Below are positions 19,137 through 28,780 of a stretch of DNA of 64,000 nucleotides, piece after piece. The notes beneath the pieces are model-generated. The model worked only from the letters and a program-made list of their open reading frames with translations, was not told the DNA's origin and searched no databases. The position numbers were made by a program, and so were the translations under genes. The stretch lies in contig JAJRTS010000003.1 in assembly GCA_024278175.1 (NCBI GenBank), positions 1 through 64,000 on the forward strand, given 5' to 3'. How positions within the stretch are numbered: the stretch's first letter is position 1; every line of letters begins with the position of its first letter. Source of the DNA: Gemmatimonadales bacterium. GTDB lineage: Bacteria > Gemmatimonadota > Glassbacteria > GWA2-58-10.

Positions 19137-19949
19137 TTAAACCGCTGTTGTCTCGTAGTGTACCTTAATCATGGTTAATCCACATGCCGGAGCGGGCACG
19201 GCACTTTTCCAGCGTCCCGGTTGCTCCAGCGCCCGGCCGAACTCGCTAAGCGGCGTCCTGCCATCGGCCACGGCCAGCATTGCCCCGCAGAGCATCCGCA
19301 CCATCGAACGCAGGAACCTGTCACCCTTTACCTCAAAATATAACGTGCCGTTGCCGGTAGTCCAATGGGCATCGAAAATAGTGCAGAGGTGGTTATCCCG
19401 GTGGCCTTCCTGCTTGCTGAACGTAAAAAAATCGTGGCATCCGCGGACCAGCGCGCAGCAGCTCTCCAGCAGGGCCGGCTCCACGTCAGTCTTGCGCAGC
19501 CAGTGTGTGCGCATCAGCAAGGGAGCTTCGGGGAGGCCCGGCCCGGCGATACTGTAGCGGTAGATCTTCCACACCGCGCCGTAGCGGGCGTGGAAGTCGG
19601 GATCGGCCACTCGCACGTCCCCGACCCTGATCGAGCGGGGCAGCAGGGCGTTAAGCGCGCGCTCAAACTGCTCCGGCTCCAACCGGCCTGCCGTGTCGAA
19701 ATGCGCCACCTGCCCGCTAGCGTGCACACCGGCGTCCGTGCGGCCCGCGCCGATGACCCTTATTTGCTCCCCGGTGATCCGCCGCAGCGCTTGCTCCAGC
19801 TCCCCCTGGACCGTGGGCACGGCAGGCTGCAACTGCCAACCGGCATAGTCGGTCCCATCGTAAGAGACTCTCATCCGCAGCCGCCGGCTTGTTTGGTTTT
19901 GTTCCGCCGGGGTTTTTTGCTGGTTTTTTGGAGAAGTGCTGTCGATCAT
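19137..19949 (-). CDS. truA: tRNA pseudouridine(38-40) synthase
   Basis: TruA isomerises uridines 38-40 in the anticodon stem-loop of several tRNAs. The catalytic Asp is in GAGRTDAGVHA near residue 73, and the family sequences MRVSYDGTDYAGWQ near 26 and LRSMVRMLCGAML near 220 are present. The 270 residues include a polar 25-residue N-terminal extension before the usual start (MRVSYDG), so translation could begin at the internal Met instead. It lies 26 bp after the EcfT-like gene. Confidence 0.95.
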   Translation of the reverse strand: MIDSTSPKNQQKTPAEQNQTSRRLRMRVSYDGTDYAGWQLQPAVPTVQGELEQALRRITGEQIRVIGAGRTDAGVHASGQVAHFDTAGRLEPEQFERALNALLPRSIRVGDVRVADPDFHARYGAVWKIYRYSIAGPGLPEAPLLMRTHWLRKTDVEPALLESCCALVRGCHDFFTFSKQEGHRDNHLCTIFDAHWTTGNGTLYFEVKGDRFLRSMVRMLCGAMLAVADGRTPLSEFGRALEQPGRWKSAVPAPACGLTMIKVHYETTAV

Positions 19950-19975
19950 CGAGTTATCAGGCTCAGGTAGAAATT

Positions 19976-20773
19976 TTACAGATAAACGCTGGTCAGAATA
20001 ACTGTAAGGGAAACCGTACAGAACAGCCAGTCTGCGCTCGAGAAAGGTTTGCCGCCCGGGTGCGCCGGAGGACGGAACGGGTTGTAGCCCCGGGCCATCA
20101 GGCTCAGGCTGAGCAATTCCGCCTCGTGCAGGGTGTAGTGCATGTAGCAGACCATCGTATCGATCACCGAGCGGAGATTGCGGCCGAACCTTGCCGCGTA
20201 TCCGTTTCCGGCATCGGCGAGCTTGCCCTGGCGGCGGAAATTATCGAACAGCTCGCGCATACGCTCCAGGGCCGGGGGAAACGTACGCAGCACCAGGCCC
20301 ACAGTGAAACCCAGTTCGCCCACCGGCACCTTAAGCCTCTCCAGCGGTCGCAGCGCTCTGGTCAGCGAATCCACAACCTCCATTGGAGGGGTACTGAAAT
20401 AAAGCCACAGCGCGGTGGCCACCAGCACCGCCAGTTTGCCGCACAACATCATGCTCTCGGCCAGCACCCGGGGCAGCCCCTGCGGGGAAAGTCCGCCGCC
20501 AAGGGAATATTCCGCCCACAGATAGTAAACAACGACAAGCAGGAACACGGACCACAAGCGTTTAAGCCTGCCCAGCACCTTGACGGCACAGGGTCCCGCC
20601 AGGGCCAGGCAACCCAGGCAGAGCAGGACGTTCAGCCCCAGGCCGATAAGTGTATCCACACTCCAGAGAGCCACGCTGAGCACTGTCAGCACGGCCACCT
20701 TGGCCCGCGCATCGATACCGTGGGCGATACTGCCGTTTACCGCACGTTGCGAAAACCGGGAATAGCGTGACAA
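19976..20773 (-). CDS. EcfT/CbiQ-type transmembrane component of an ECF transporter
   Basis: A 265-residue membrane protein with about five hydrophobic segments and a coupling helix ending in SLMARGYNPFRPP, which carries the Ala-Arg-Gly signature of EcfT proteins. These proteins connect two ATPases to a substrate-binding S component for vitamin or metal uptake. No EcfA or S component lies in this window, so it is an orphan T subunit here. The start is TTG with GGAGG eight bases upstream. It is the first gene of a minus-strand run leading into truA. Confidence 0.85.
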   Translation of the reverse strand: MSRYSRFSQRAVNGSIAHGIDARAKVAVLTVLSVALWSVDTLIGLGLNVLLCLGCLALAGPCAVKVLGRLKRLWSVFLLVVVYYLWAEYSLGGGLSPQGLPRVLAESMMLCGKLAVLVATALWLYFSTPPMEVVDSLTRALRPLERLKVPVGELGFTVGLVLRTFPPALERMRELFDNFRRQGKLADAGNGYAARFGRNLRSVIDTMVCYMHYTLHEAELLSLSLMARGYNPFRPPAHPGGKPFSSADWLFCTVSLTVILTSVYL

Positions 20774-20975
20774 TCGATATTCCTCCGCTGATAAAGGTGG
20801 GGTTTAAGATAATCCCTTACATGGCTACACTGCAACATTCGGTGTAAAAAGCGGGCCTGACGGATTGACCGGTTTGCCGGAAGCGGCTATATTGACCAAC
20901 GCAAGTTATTCTCCGGTGGGGATATAATGGATTAAACGTCAGATTGTAATATAATTCAGGGAGCGGGAAAGGGCG

Positions 20976-23564
20976 ATGAGTTCAGTGAACGGGTCTCAGT
21001 TAAAACCACACGTGGAAACGTCAGCGGAAAAAACACGGCTCGACACGCTGGCGCGGCGGGCAAACCGGGCACTGAGTGAGGGGAAAGGGATCGAAGATGT
21101 TCTCGAACCGGCTCAGATCGAGCGCCTGCGCACAAGATACAGCACATTCGAGGACAAGCGGGATGAACAGGGATTTCTCAGCGGTGGATGCCATCAGGTG
21201 CACAAAGTGGCCACACCCCGACCGTTCATGCACCTGCTGAGCAGTTGCCACAGCCGCGAGCACGGCTCGTTCGGCTCGTTCTGGGATGTGAGCGGTTCGG
21301 GTTTCTGTTGCCTGGACACGGTGCTGGCCGGGCCGGTCACCTCGCACAAGGACCCCAGTTACGTACCCACTGCTCCCTGCGCCAGTGACCACCGTCATTT
21401 TTACATCCGCGAGGAAACGGCCGCCGGCGTGGCGGTCCATCATCTTTTTCCCCAGCGCGGAGTGGATGAGCAGCGCTACGATTCGTTTTCCTGCGCCCAG
21501 GGCCTGGGCACGGTCAGGATCGAAGCCGGGCGCGACGGGCTGGACGCCGCCCTGCTGGCGTTCGTCCCGGTTGAGCAGCCCCTGGAAGTCTGGCGGCTGA
21601 GCGTGACCAACAAATCGGGCCGACGGCGCGTGATCGATCTGTTCAGTTGGATCAACTGGGGGCTGGAGTCGTATCCCGGCTACTATTTCGATCCGCGGGT
21701 GGTCAGCGAGGGCCGCGTCTTTGAGGAACTTAACGCGCTGGTGGCGCTCAATAACGATCAGAACAACAAGCATCCCCGCACGGGCTTTTTCATGAGCAGC
21801 GGGCGGTTCGAGGATTTTGACCTCGCGGCCGAAGAGTTTACGGGCGGGGCCAGGTTCCGCGCTTTCCCCGCCGCGGTTGAAAACGGAAAATGTACAGGCA
21901 GCCCGGGGGTGCAACCCTACCAGGGCCTGATAGCGGCCGCCCGCTGGAGGCTGGAACTGGACCCCGGTCAGGCGGTGGAACTGGATTTCCTGCTGGGAGT
22001 TACCGACCCCGATCCCGAAAAGGGCCGGGCGGATCTTGCAAGCCTGCGCTCGCATTTTTTTGCCGATGGCGGTATCGACAAGGAACTGCGGCGTCTTAAG
22101 CTGCGCTGGCAGGCGATGGTGAGCGCCCACGTGAGCGCAACGGGCGACGATGAGTTCGACCGTTTTTTCAATGTCTGGTCCAAGTACCAGGCGCTGAACT
22201 CATCGCGCTGGATCAGGGCGCTGGACAAGGTGGGCTACCGTGACCTGCTGCAGGACCTGATGGGGATCAACTCGTTCGATCCCGCTTATACGCGCACGAT
22301 GTTGCCCGCGGCTCTTCGTTACCAGCTTCCCGACGGGCGCGCCGTGCGTCAGTTCGCCAAGTTCGAGGGCGCACCGCACGATGAGCGGATGTACATGGAC
22401 AGCACGAGCTGGATCCCGGACACCCTGGTGAGTTACATTCAGGAAACCGGCGATATGGCCTTGCTCCGGCAGCAGGAGGGTTTTCTCGATCTGGCGACAG
22501 GCAGGGTGGAAGGGAATGCGAGCGTTTACGAGCACGCGTTGCGAGGATTGCGTACGCTGGATGAGAATCGCGGGCTGCACGACCTGTGCCGGATCGGCTA
22601 CGGCGACTGGAACGATTCGCTCGACGGGGTGGGCCGCGACGGCGAGGGCGTGAGTGTCTGGCTGTCGATGGCGCTGGTGTACGCGGCCCGCAGGATGCGC
22701 GAGCTGACAGTGCGGCTCCGGGACACGCAGAACACGGCCCTGATGGACCGGATAATCACGGAGTTGACCGAAGCGATCAACTCCTCGGCCTGGGACGGCG
22801 CTCATTATGTTTACGCGTTCATGTCGGACGGTACGCCGGTGGGCTCACGGAGCAACGGCGAGGGCCGGATTCATCTGAACGTCAACTCGTGGTCGCTCTT
22901 TAGCGGTGTAGCCGCCTCCGCCGGACGTGAAAGCCAGGTGCTGAAATCAATCGAGCGCCTTCGCACCCGGCTGGGCTACCTGCTGGTGGCTCCCGGCTAT
23001 ACCCCGCGCAGCAAGGACGTGGGCCGGATCGCCGATATCCGCACCGGGCAGTTCGAAAACGGATCGATCTATACCCACGGGCAGAGTTTCATGATCTACG
23101 CCCTGGCCGGCCTGGGCAAGGGCGATGAGGCTTTCGACGCGTTCAAGGCCGTGCTGCCCGACAACACGCTGCCGGACATCAGCACGGGGCCGCCGCACCA
23201 GCTCTCAAATTTCACGGTCGGGATCGAGCACGAACATTTCGGCCGCAACCTTTACAGCAATTTCAGCGGCGCACTGTCGTGGCTGCGCAAGAGCGCCGAG
23301 AGAATGCTGGGGCTGCTGCCGGATTTTGACCGGCTGGTGATCGATCCGTGCATTCCGTCGCGTTGGCCGCAGTACCGTGTGCGCAAAGTGTGGCGTGGGC
23401 GCAACGTGCTGATGCACGTGCACAATCCCGAGTCGCGCTGCACGGGTGTGGTCGCCGCCAGCCTTGACGGGGAGGCGCTGCCCGTCGTTGATGGGAAAAG
23501 CCAGGTTGAGCTTGATAAATTGCCCGGGAACGGCGAAGTTAATATCGAGGTTGTACTCGGTTGA
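20976..23564 (+). CDS. GH94-family phosphorylase-like protein
   Basis: An 862-residue protein of the glycoside phosphorylase family 94 (cellobiose/chitobiose phosphorylases and relatives). The catalytic acid Asp sits in IGYGDWNDSLDGVG near residue 545, and the substrate-loop region NGEGRIHLNVNSWSLFSG near 625 is recognisable. It would act in the cytoplasm, as no signal peptide is visible, splitting a beta-glucoside with phosphate. The N-terminal 150 residues differ from classical cellobiose phosphorylases (a helical segment before GFLSGGCHQVHKV), so the substrate is uncertain. The ATG is preceded by purine-rich GGGAGCGGGAAAGGGCG. Confidence 0.85.
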   Translation: MSSVNGSQLKPHVETSAEKTRLDTLARRANRALSEGKGIEDVLEPAQIERLRTRYSTFEDKRDEQGFLSGGCHQVHKVATPRPFMHLLSSCHSREHGSFGSFWDVSGSGFCCLDTVLAGPVTSHKDPSYVPTAPCASDHRHFYIREETAAGVAVHHLFPQRGVDEQRYDSFSCAQGLGTVRIEAGRDGLDAALLAFVPVEQPLEVWRLSVTNKSGRRRVIDLFSWINWGLESYPGYYFDPRVVSEGRVFEELNALVALNNDQNNKHPRTGFFMSSGRFEDFDLAAEEFTGGARFRAFPAAVENGKCTGSPGVQPYQGLIAAARWRLELDPGQAVELDFLLGVTDPDPEKGRADLASLRSHFFADGGIDKELRRLKLRWQAMVSAHVSATGDDEFDRFFNVWSKYQALNSSRWIRALDKVGYRDLLQDLMGINSFDPAYTRTMLPAALRYQLPDGRAVRQFAKFEGAPHDERMYMDSTSWIPDTLVSYIQETGDMALLRQQEGFLDLATGRVEGNASVYEHALRGLRTLDENRGLHDLCRIGYGDWNDSLDGVGRDGEGVSVWLSMALVYAARRMRELTVRLRDTQNTALMDRIITELTEAINSSAWDGAHYVYAFMSDGTPVGSRSNGEGRIHLNVNSWSLFSGVAASAGRESQVLKSIERLRTRLGYLLVAPGYTPRSKDVGRIADIRTGQFENGSIYTHGQSFMIYALAGLGKGDEAFDAFKAVLPDNTLPDISTGPPHQLSNFTVGIEHEHFGRNLYSNFSGALSWLRKSAERMLGLLPDFDRLVIDPCIPSRWPQYRVRKVWRGRNVLMHVHNPESRCTGVVAASLDGEALPVVDGKSQVELDKLPGNGEVNIEVVLG

Positions 23565-23599
23565 TTTGCAACGTACCGGCATTGGCCTGAGGAGCTATA

Positions 23600-24700
23600 A
23601 TGGTGAACCGGGGAAAAATATTGGCCCCGCGGCGTGAGACCGTCACAGTCAGGGCGGGCAGGCTCGCTATCGGTTCCGGCCATCCGGTGGTGGTCCAGTC
23701 GATGACCAACACGGACAGCAGGGACCCGCGGGCCACGTTGCGCCAGATCGGGCAACTGGCGGCCGCCGGTTGCGAGCTGGTGCGGGTGGCCGTGCCGGAC
23801 AAGGAGGCAGCCGGCCGCTTGCGGGAGCTGGTGGACAACTCGCCGCTGCCGCTGGTGGCTGATATCCATTTCAATCACCGGCTGGCCCTGGCGGCGCTGG
23901 AAGCGGGTATCGCCAAGCTGAGGATCAACCCCGGCAACATCGGCGGCGCGGACAAGGTGAAAGAGCTGGCCCGCGAGGCCTCGGCCTGCGGAGTGCCGAT
24001 CAGGATCGGGGTCAACTCCGGCTCGTTGGAAAAAGAGCTGCTGGAACGCCACGGCGGCCCCACTGCCGTGGCGCTGGCGGCCAGCGCCCTGGGCCATTGT
24101 AAGCTGCTGGAGGACGGGGGGTTCGGGGAGATAGTGGTCTCGATCAAGGCCAGCGATGTGCCTACCACGGTGCGGGCCAACCGCGAGTTCGCCGCGCTGC
24201 GAAATTACCCGATTCACCTGGGCGTTACCGAGGCCGGCACTCTGATTCGCGGCACCGTGAACAGCGCGGCGGGGATCGGGATCATGCTGGCCGAGGGGAT
24301 CGGCGACACGTTGCGGGTGAGCCTGACCGCCGACCCGGTGGAGGAGATTTCCGTGGCCTGGAAGATCCTGGCCGCTCTGGGCATCAGACGCAGGGGAGCC
24401 GAGGTTATTTCCTGCCCGACCTGCGGCCGCACGGAAGTGAAACTGATCGCTCTGGCCGAGCGGGTCGAGCGGCTTCTTCGCTCCGTGGAGCAGCCGATGA
24501 CTATCGCCGTGATGGGCTGCGTGGTCAACGGCCCCGGCGAGGCCAGGGAGGCTGATTTCGGGATCGCCGGGGGCAGGGGCAACGGCTTGTTGTTCCGTGG
24601 CGGCGAGCAGGTGAGCCGGGTTCCGGAGAGTGAGCTGGTGGAGGAACTGCTGCGGCTGATCGAACGGGAAACCGGCGTGGTTATCCCCCGCCGGGAGTAA
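23600..24700 (+). CDS. ispG: 4-Hydroxy-3-methylbut-2-enyl-diphosphate synthase
   Basis: IspG (GcpE) of the methylerythritol-phosphate isoprenoid pathway, an iron-sulfur enzyme. The 366 residues match the usual bacterial short form. The N-terminal TIM-barrel signature is VVVQSMTNTDSRD near 32; cluster cysteines are CPTCGR near 272 and MGCVVNGPGEA near 308. The ATG has GAGGAG upstream. It follows the GH94 gene by 35 bp, so the two may be co-transcribed despite unrelated roles. Confidence 0.97.
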   Translation: MVNRGKILAPRRETVTVRAGRLAIGSGHPVVVQSMTNTDSRDPRATLRQIGQLAAAGCELVRVAVPDKEAAGRLRELVDNSPLPLVADIHFNHRLALAALEAGIAKLRINPGNIGGADKVKELAREASACGVPIRIGVNSGSLEKELLERHGGPTAVALAASALGHCKLLEDGGFGEIVVSIKASDVPTTVRANREFAALRNYPIHLGVTEAGTLIRGTVNSAAGIGIMLAEGIGDTLRVSLTADPVEEISVAWKILAALGIRRRGAEVISCPTCGRTEVKLIALAERVERLLRSVEQPMTIAVMGCVVNGPGEAREADFGIAGGRGNGLLFRGGEQVSRVPESELVEELLRLIERETGVVIPRRE

Positions 24701-24806
24701 GAAGCTGCTGTTGTGGGCCGGGTAAATCACTTGCCAGCCGGGCCGTAATTTGTTATCTATACCTTTCCTTGCCACTGAGAGATATTTTGCTTCTTTTGCC
24801 TTTTTT

Positions 24807-24881
24807 GCCCCTGTAGCTCAGTGGATAGAGCATCGGATTCCGGTTCCGGGTGCGCTGGTTCGATTCCAGTCAGGGGTACCA
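24807..24881 (+). tRNA. tRNA-Arg (anticodon CCG)
   Basis: A 75-nt cloverleaf with acceptor GCCCCTG/CAGGGGT, anticodon loop TTCCGGT (anticodon CCG, reading CGG), T loop TTCGATT and an encoded CCA end. The discriminator is A. Its strong terminator follows immediately. It marks the left edge of an AT-rich segment. Confidence 0.95.
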
Positions 24882-24886
24882 TAAGC

Positions 24887-24935
24887 AAAGCGCCGCGAGG
24901 CCTTGATATTAAAGGGTTCGCGGCGCTTTTGTTTT
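24887..24935 (+). terminator. Intrinsic terminator of tRNA-Arg
   Basis: A perfect 12-bp stem (AAAGCGCCGCGA at 24887-24898 with TCGCGGCGCTTT at 24918-24929) is followed by TTTTGTTTT, starting six bases after the tRNA. Confidence 0.92.
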
Positions 24936-25112
24936 GTCTGATATTTATAGCAAAATCGGATCAGACCCAGAAAATCATTGATGCTCACGATGAGAACGGA
25001 TAATTTATAGCAGAGATAATGGGAATCTCTTGATGCAAGCTGAAAAAAAATGAAAGTTTTAGCTCCGAATCGATAAAGAAAGCCGTCTCCTTTAATCTGA
25101 GAAAAATCGAGC

Positions 25113-27575
25113 ATGATCAAGTATAGTTCTTTCCGGCAGTCATGGCTGCAATTAGCAAGTGTGTCAGCAGTGTTTGCAATGAGTGGTTTTGTTTTTTCCA
25201 TGACCGAAGTAGCCATGCGGATGGAGCGCATTACAACATATGACTTCCTGCTTCCGATCTATGTAGTCAAGGTTACGCTGGTATTCTATATATTAGGGTG
25301 TATGTGCTTTATTGCCGTAAAGGCTATTTATAAAATCAGGCCTTTGAACAATGGAATATCACTGGAGCTATTAGTCATAGCTACCTTGGTGTTTGTGGTT
25401 ATCACATATTTCTTCAATGTATCCGGGCATCATAACTACATTAAAGAGGAATATGGAAACTCCGGATCCATTGTGGATAATATTATTGTTCAAGCTGCTA
25501 TAGTGCTATTCAGCATAGTGGTATATTGTGTACTGAGCTTATTAAAAGGCAAGCGAATCATGGCAGGAATATTTGTGCTGTGGATTTGCTTGGCAATTTT
25601 GTTGAGCTATCTGGATACAGAATATTTGGGCGGTGGTTTAGGAAAAGCGTATGAATCGACATCAAAGGCCCAAATAGGACTTCTTTTTTATCTGGTAGCC
25701 GTCCATTCCATTGTTTTGATCTGTATCGGAAAATGGATGCTCAATGATTTTGAGTTGGCGGGTTTTCTGACTTATTTGGTAATAGCTGTCTTTCAGGCTA
25801 ACCTTCCGATACCGATAATCGTTTTCTGTTACGGCATGCTCGGTATGTGGTTTGTTGTCCGTCAACGAAGGAAAAAAGTCAAAAAGAACATCCATGTAGT
25901 GGTAGGGCTGATTTTTATTATCGGATTGGGACTGACGCATAAATACTTATTCGGCGACGTGTTTCAGTACAGAGTTCTTTTTGCCGATGCAAGCAACGAT
26001 TTGGTCGGCAGCACTTGGTGGCTTCAAGCTTTTTTGGCACCAGCGGTGAAATTGTCAGTTTTGTTAATTGTCTTAAAAATAGCATTTCCTAAATACAACG
26101 GTACGGATTACGGAAAATGTTATTTCAGTGCAAAAGAAATATGCGTACCGGTATTTGCAGCAGTTTTTTTGTTCGCAATTTCCTCACAGATTGTTTTTGG
26201 AAATAAAGGTTGGTTAGGTTCGCTGACAAGTGTGAGCAATAACTATTTACCGGCTAACACGCCTAATATAATCCTTATTACCTGGGATACTGTCCGGCAG
26301 GACCATCTCTCAGTTTACGGTTATTCCCGAAAAACCACGCCTAATCTGGAAAAATTTGCTGAAAAAGCTTGCCTTTACCGGAATTTTTATGCAGCCACCG
26401 GTCTGACCCTTCCAAGCCATGCTTCTGCTTTTACTGGAATGCTTCCTTATATCCACGGCGTTCAAGACCATCGGACCAAATTCAGGTTATCTTCTCAAAA
26501 CCAAACTTTAGCGGAAGTCTTGCGGGAAAAAGGATTCGTTACCGCGGCGATCTCCGCTCACCCTTCAATTCACAGTGCAAATCTGACGGAAGGGTTCGGT
26601 TTCGTATTGGATGGAAAAACTAATACAGACCTCTATATGTTAGAAAGTTTAATATTTTGCCCTCAAAACAATCGGTTAAAAAGTTTGCTTGAAAAACTGC
26701 CTTGGTATAAGTCCAACTGGCATTTATTTCCTGCCAATGCGGAACAGGTTACGCGCAAAACTTCCAGTTGGCTGGATATGAACAACAGGAAAGCGTTTTT
26801 CCTTTTTATTAACTATCTGGATGCACATGCTCCTTACACTCCTGCCGGAAAATATGTCGATTATTACGATAACAAAACAATCGATATCAAATACAACGAA
26901 TATCCGAATGATGTGAAAGAGTCCATTAATAATTATGATGCTGAAATAACTTACCTGGACCATCATCAGGGTCGGCTATTGCAAAAACTCAAGCAATTGG
27001 GCCTGTACGATAACTCGTTGATTATAATTCAAGGCGACCACGGGGAAGCGTTCGGTGAGCACGATTTTTTCCAGCATGGGCCTTTTCTGTATAATGAAGT
27101 GTTACACGTTCCCATGTTGATTAAATACCCGCGGCAAGACACGGCTGGCATTTGTGACAGACTGGCATCCCACCCCGATATTTTCCCTACCGTGCTTGCA
27201 ACATTGGGGTATGAGATTTCCGATAAGATTCAGGGTAAGTCATTGTATTCCATCGATCCTCATCGGTCGATCATTAATGAAGGATATTTGATGGATGAAA
27301 ATGGCAGATCGAAGGCAAGAAGAAGCTTGATCAAATATCCTTTCAAAATGATGGCGGAACCGGACGGCTCTCTTAAACTATACAACTTTGCAGATGATCG
27401 TGACGAGTTGAATGATTTGTCTGTCGAAAAAAGAAATATTGCTTTGGAAATGAACGACAGCTTGCGCAAGATACTGAATGACATCGATTCTTTGAAAATA
27501 ACTCCAATAATAGGCGCTTGGAACTTATCGGACCAGGTGGTTGAGCAGTTGAAAGCTCTTGGATATGTAAAATGA
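25113..27575 (+). CDS. Membrane-anchored sulfatase-superfamily protein (AT-rich, probably acquired)
   Basis: The 820 residues start with about ten transmembrane segments (to about residue 370), followed by an extracytoplasmic alkaline phosphatase/sulfatase-fold domain. The metal site begins ILITWDTVRQDHLSVYGY (near 390), the nucleophile region is TLPSHAS (near 433), and later ligands are GDHGEAFGEHDFFQHG (near 640). There is no Cys-x-Pro-x-Arg, so it is not a formylglycine sulfatase of the usual kind. A transferase or phosphodiesterase acting on a lipid or surface sugar is possible. Base use is visibly AT-rich, with many AAA, ATT and TTA codons, unlike all neighbours, which suggests horizontal acquisition beside tRNA-Arg. 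Confidence 0.8.
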   Translation: MIKYSSFRQSWLQLASVSAVFAMSGFVFSMTEVAMRMERITTYDFLLPIYVVKVTLVFYILGCMCFIAVKAIYKIRPLNNGISLELLVIATLVFVVITYFFNVSGHHNYIKEEYGNSGSIVDNIIVQAAIVLFSIVVYCVLSLLKGKRIMAGIFVLWICLAILLSYLDTEYLGGGLGKAYESTSKAQIGLLFYLVAVHSIVLICIGKWMLNDFELAGFLTYLVIAVFQANLPIPIIVFCYGMLGMWFVVRQRRKKVKKNIHVVVGLIFIIGLGLTHKYLFGDVFQYRVLFADASNDLVGSTWWLQAFLAPAVKLSVLLIVLKIAFPKYNGTDYGKCYFSAKEICVPVFAAVFLFAISSQIVFGNKGWLGSLTSVSNNYLPANTPNIILITWDTVRQDHLSVYGYSRKTTPNLEKFAEKACLYRNFYAATGLTLPSHASAFTGMLPYIHGVQDHRTKFRLSSQNQTLAEVLREKGFVTAAISAHPSIHSANLTEGFGFVLDGKTNTDLYMLESLIFCPQNNRLKSLLEKLPWYKSNWHLFPANAEQVTRKTSSWLDMNNRKAFFLFINYLDAHAPYTPAGKYVDYYDNKTIDIKYNEYPNDVKESINNYDAEITYLDHHQGRLLQKLKQLGLYDNSLIIIQGDHGEAFGEHDFFQHGPFLYNEVLHVPMLIKYPRQDTAGICDRLASHPDIFPTVLATLGYEISDKIQGKSLYSIDPHRSIINEGYLMDENGRSKARRSLIKYPFKMMAEPDGSLKLYNFADDRDELNDLSVEKRNIALEMNDSLRKILNDIDSLKITPIIGAWNLSDQVVEQLKALGYVK

Positions 27576-27839
27576 AAAATAAGTAGAAATAATCCTGCTG
27601 TGAAGAAGTTGTTGCACCAACTGCCGATTGTATACTCCCGAAAGCTCAAAGAGGTTTTTCTTATCCGAAAAAGTAATGCTATCAAAGTGATAAAATCTTA
27701 TCGAAATTGTCGCCGCAAAAACAAACATTAGCTATACTCCAAATGTATCACCCGTAAACCTTGTGTCAACTGGTCGGGTTTATTATCATAACCGCAACTT
27801 ATGAGAATGATACTCTATCTCTTACCGGGGAGCCTTTCA

Positions 27840-28778
27840 ATGTCCTCTTTCAAAATTTTTTTTGTACTTTGTGCAGTATTGCTAGCCGCCTGTTCCGGTG
27901 GTGACCGAGGCAACGAAACGGCGCGTCCGGACGATTCCAGACCGGTAATTGTCGCCACCACCACTATCGTGGCCGATATTGCCCGTAACGTGGCCGGCGG
28001 GCGCATGAGAGTGGTCAGTATCATGAAGACCGGCGAGGACCCTCATATCTACGACCCCCGTCCCGGCGACGCGCGCCTGATAGCCGGGGCCGATGTGGTC
28101 CTGACCAACGGCCTGCATCTGGAGGGTACGCTGCAGGGGATCGTGCGCAACAACCTCAGAGAGGGGGCCGTTTTCCGGGAACTTGCCGAAGACGAGCGGA
28201 TCGAAGTGATCGAAAGCGTACAATACCAGGGAGCTCCCGATCCGCACTGCTGGTTCAGCATCCCCTACGTTAAGGTCTATGCCCGGAACGCCACCGAGGC
28301 CCTGTGCGATGCCGACCCGCCCAACGCCGATTATTATCGCGCCAACGCCCGCAGCTACCTGGCCCGGCTCGATTCGCTGGACTCCTATGCCCGCGGAGTT
28401 TTCGCTATGATTCCGGAAAAGAACCGGATTCTGGTCACGGCCCACGATGCGTTCCACTATTTCGGGATCGAGTACGGGATCGAGGTGATGACCGTGATCG
28501 GGATCAGCACGGACAGCGAGCCACGGCCCCTGGACCTGGAGAACCTTGTCAACCTGATCAAGCGCAACAACGTGCCGGCGGTGTTTATCGAAACCAGCGT
28601 CAGCGCCAGTCTTAACAACCTGGTGCGCAAGGTGAGCGAGAAAACCGGCGCGCTAATCGGCGGAACGCTTTACAGCGACAGCCTGGGAGAGCCTGATGGC
28701 GATTCCGGCACATTCCTCGGCATGTTCCGTCACAACGTGGACACTATCGCCGGCGCCCTGGGCAAGGGAGGGGCGTGA
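27840..28778 (+). CDS. Metal ABC transporter substrate-binding lipoprotein (TroA/ZnuA type)
   Basis: A cluster A-I solute-binding protein of 312 residues. The signal peptide ends in a lipobox (LLAACSG), so it is anchored by lipid in the periplasm or outer face. Metal ligands are visible: His in EDPHIYDP (near 75), His in APDPHCWF (near 133), His in TAHDAFHYFG (near 205) and an acidic residue near IETSVSAS (near 265). There is no long His-rich loop, which favours Mn or Fe over Zn only weakly. The ATG at 27840 is chosen because GGGGAG lies just upstream. It is the first gene of a three-gene importer operon. Confidence 0.92.
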   Translation: MSSFKIFFVLCAVLLAACSGGDRGNETARPDDSRPVIVATTTIVADIARNVAGGRMRVVSIMKTGEDPHIYDPRPGDARLIAGADVVLTNGLHLEGTLQGIVRNNLREGAVFRELAEDERIEVIESVQYQGAPDPHCWFSIPYVKVYARNATEALCDADPPNADYYRANARSYLARLDSLDSYARGVFAMIPEKNRILVTAHDAFHYFGIEYGIEVMTVIGISTDSEPRPLDLENLVNLIKRNNVPAVFIETSVSASLNNLVRKVSEKTGALIGGTLYSDSLGEPDGDSGTFLGMFRHNVDTIAGALGKGGA

Positions 28779-28780
28779 GC

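Noticed and set aside
25113-27575. Formylglycine-type sulfatase
   Set aside because: The activation motif C/S-x-P-x-R is absent; the site reads TLPSHAS.
27576-27839. Right-hand attachment site for an AT-rich island
   Set aside because: I compared the tRNA-Arg 3' end with this stretch and saw no matching direct repeat.
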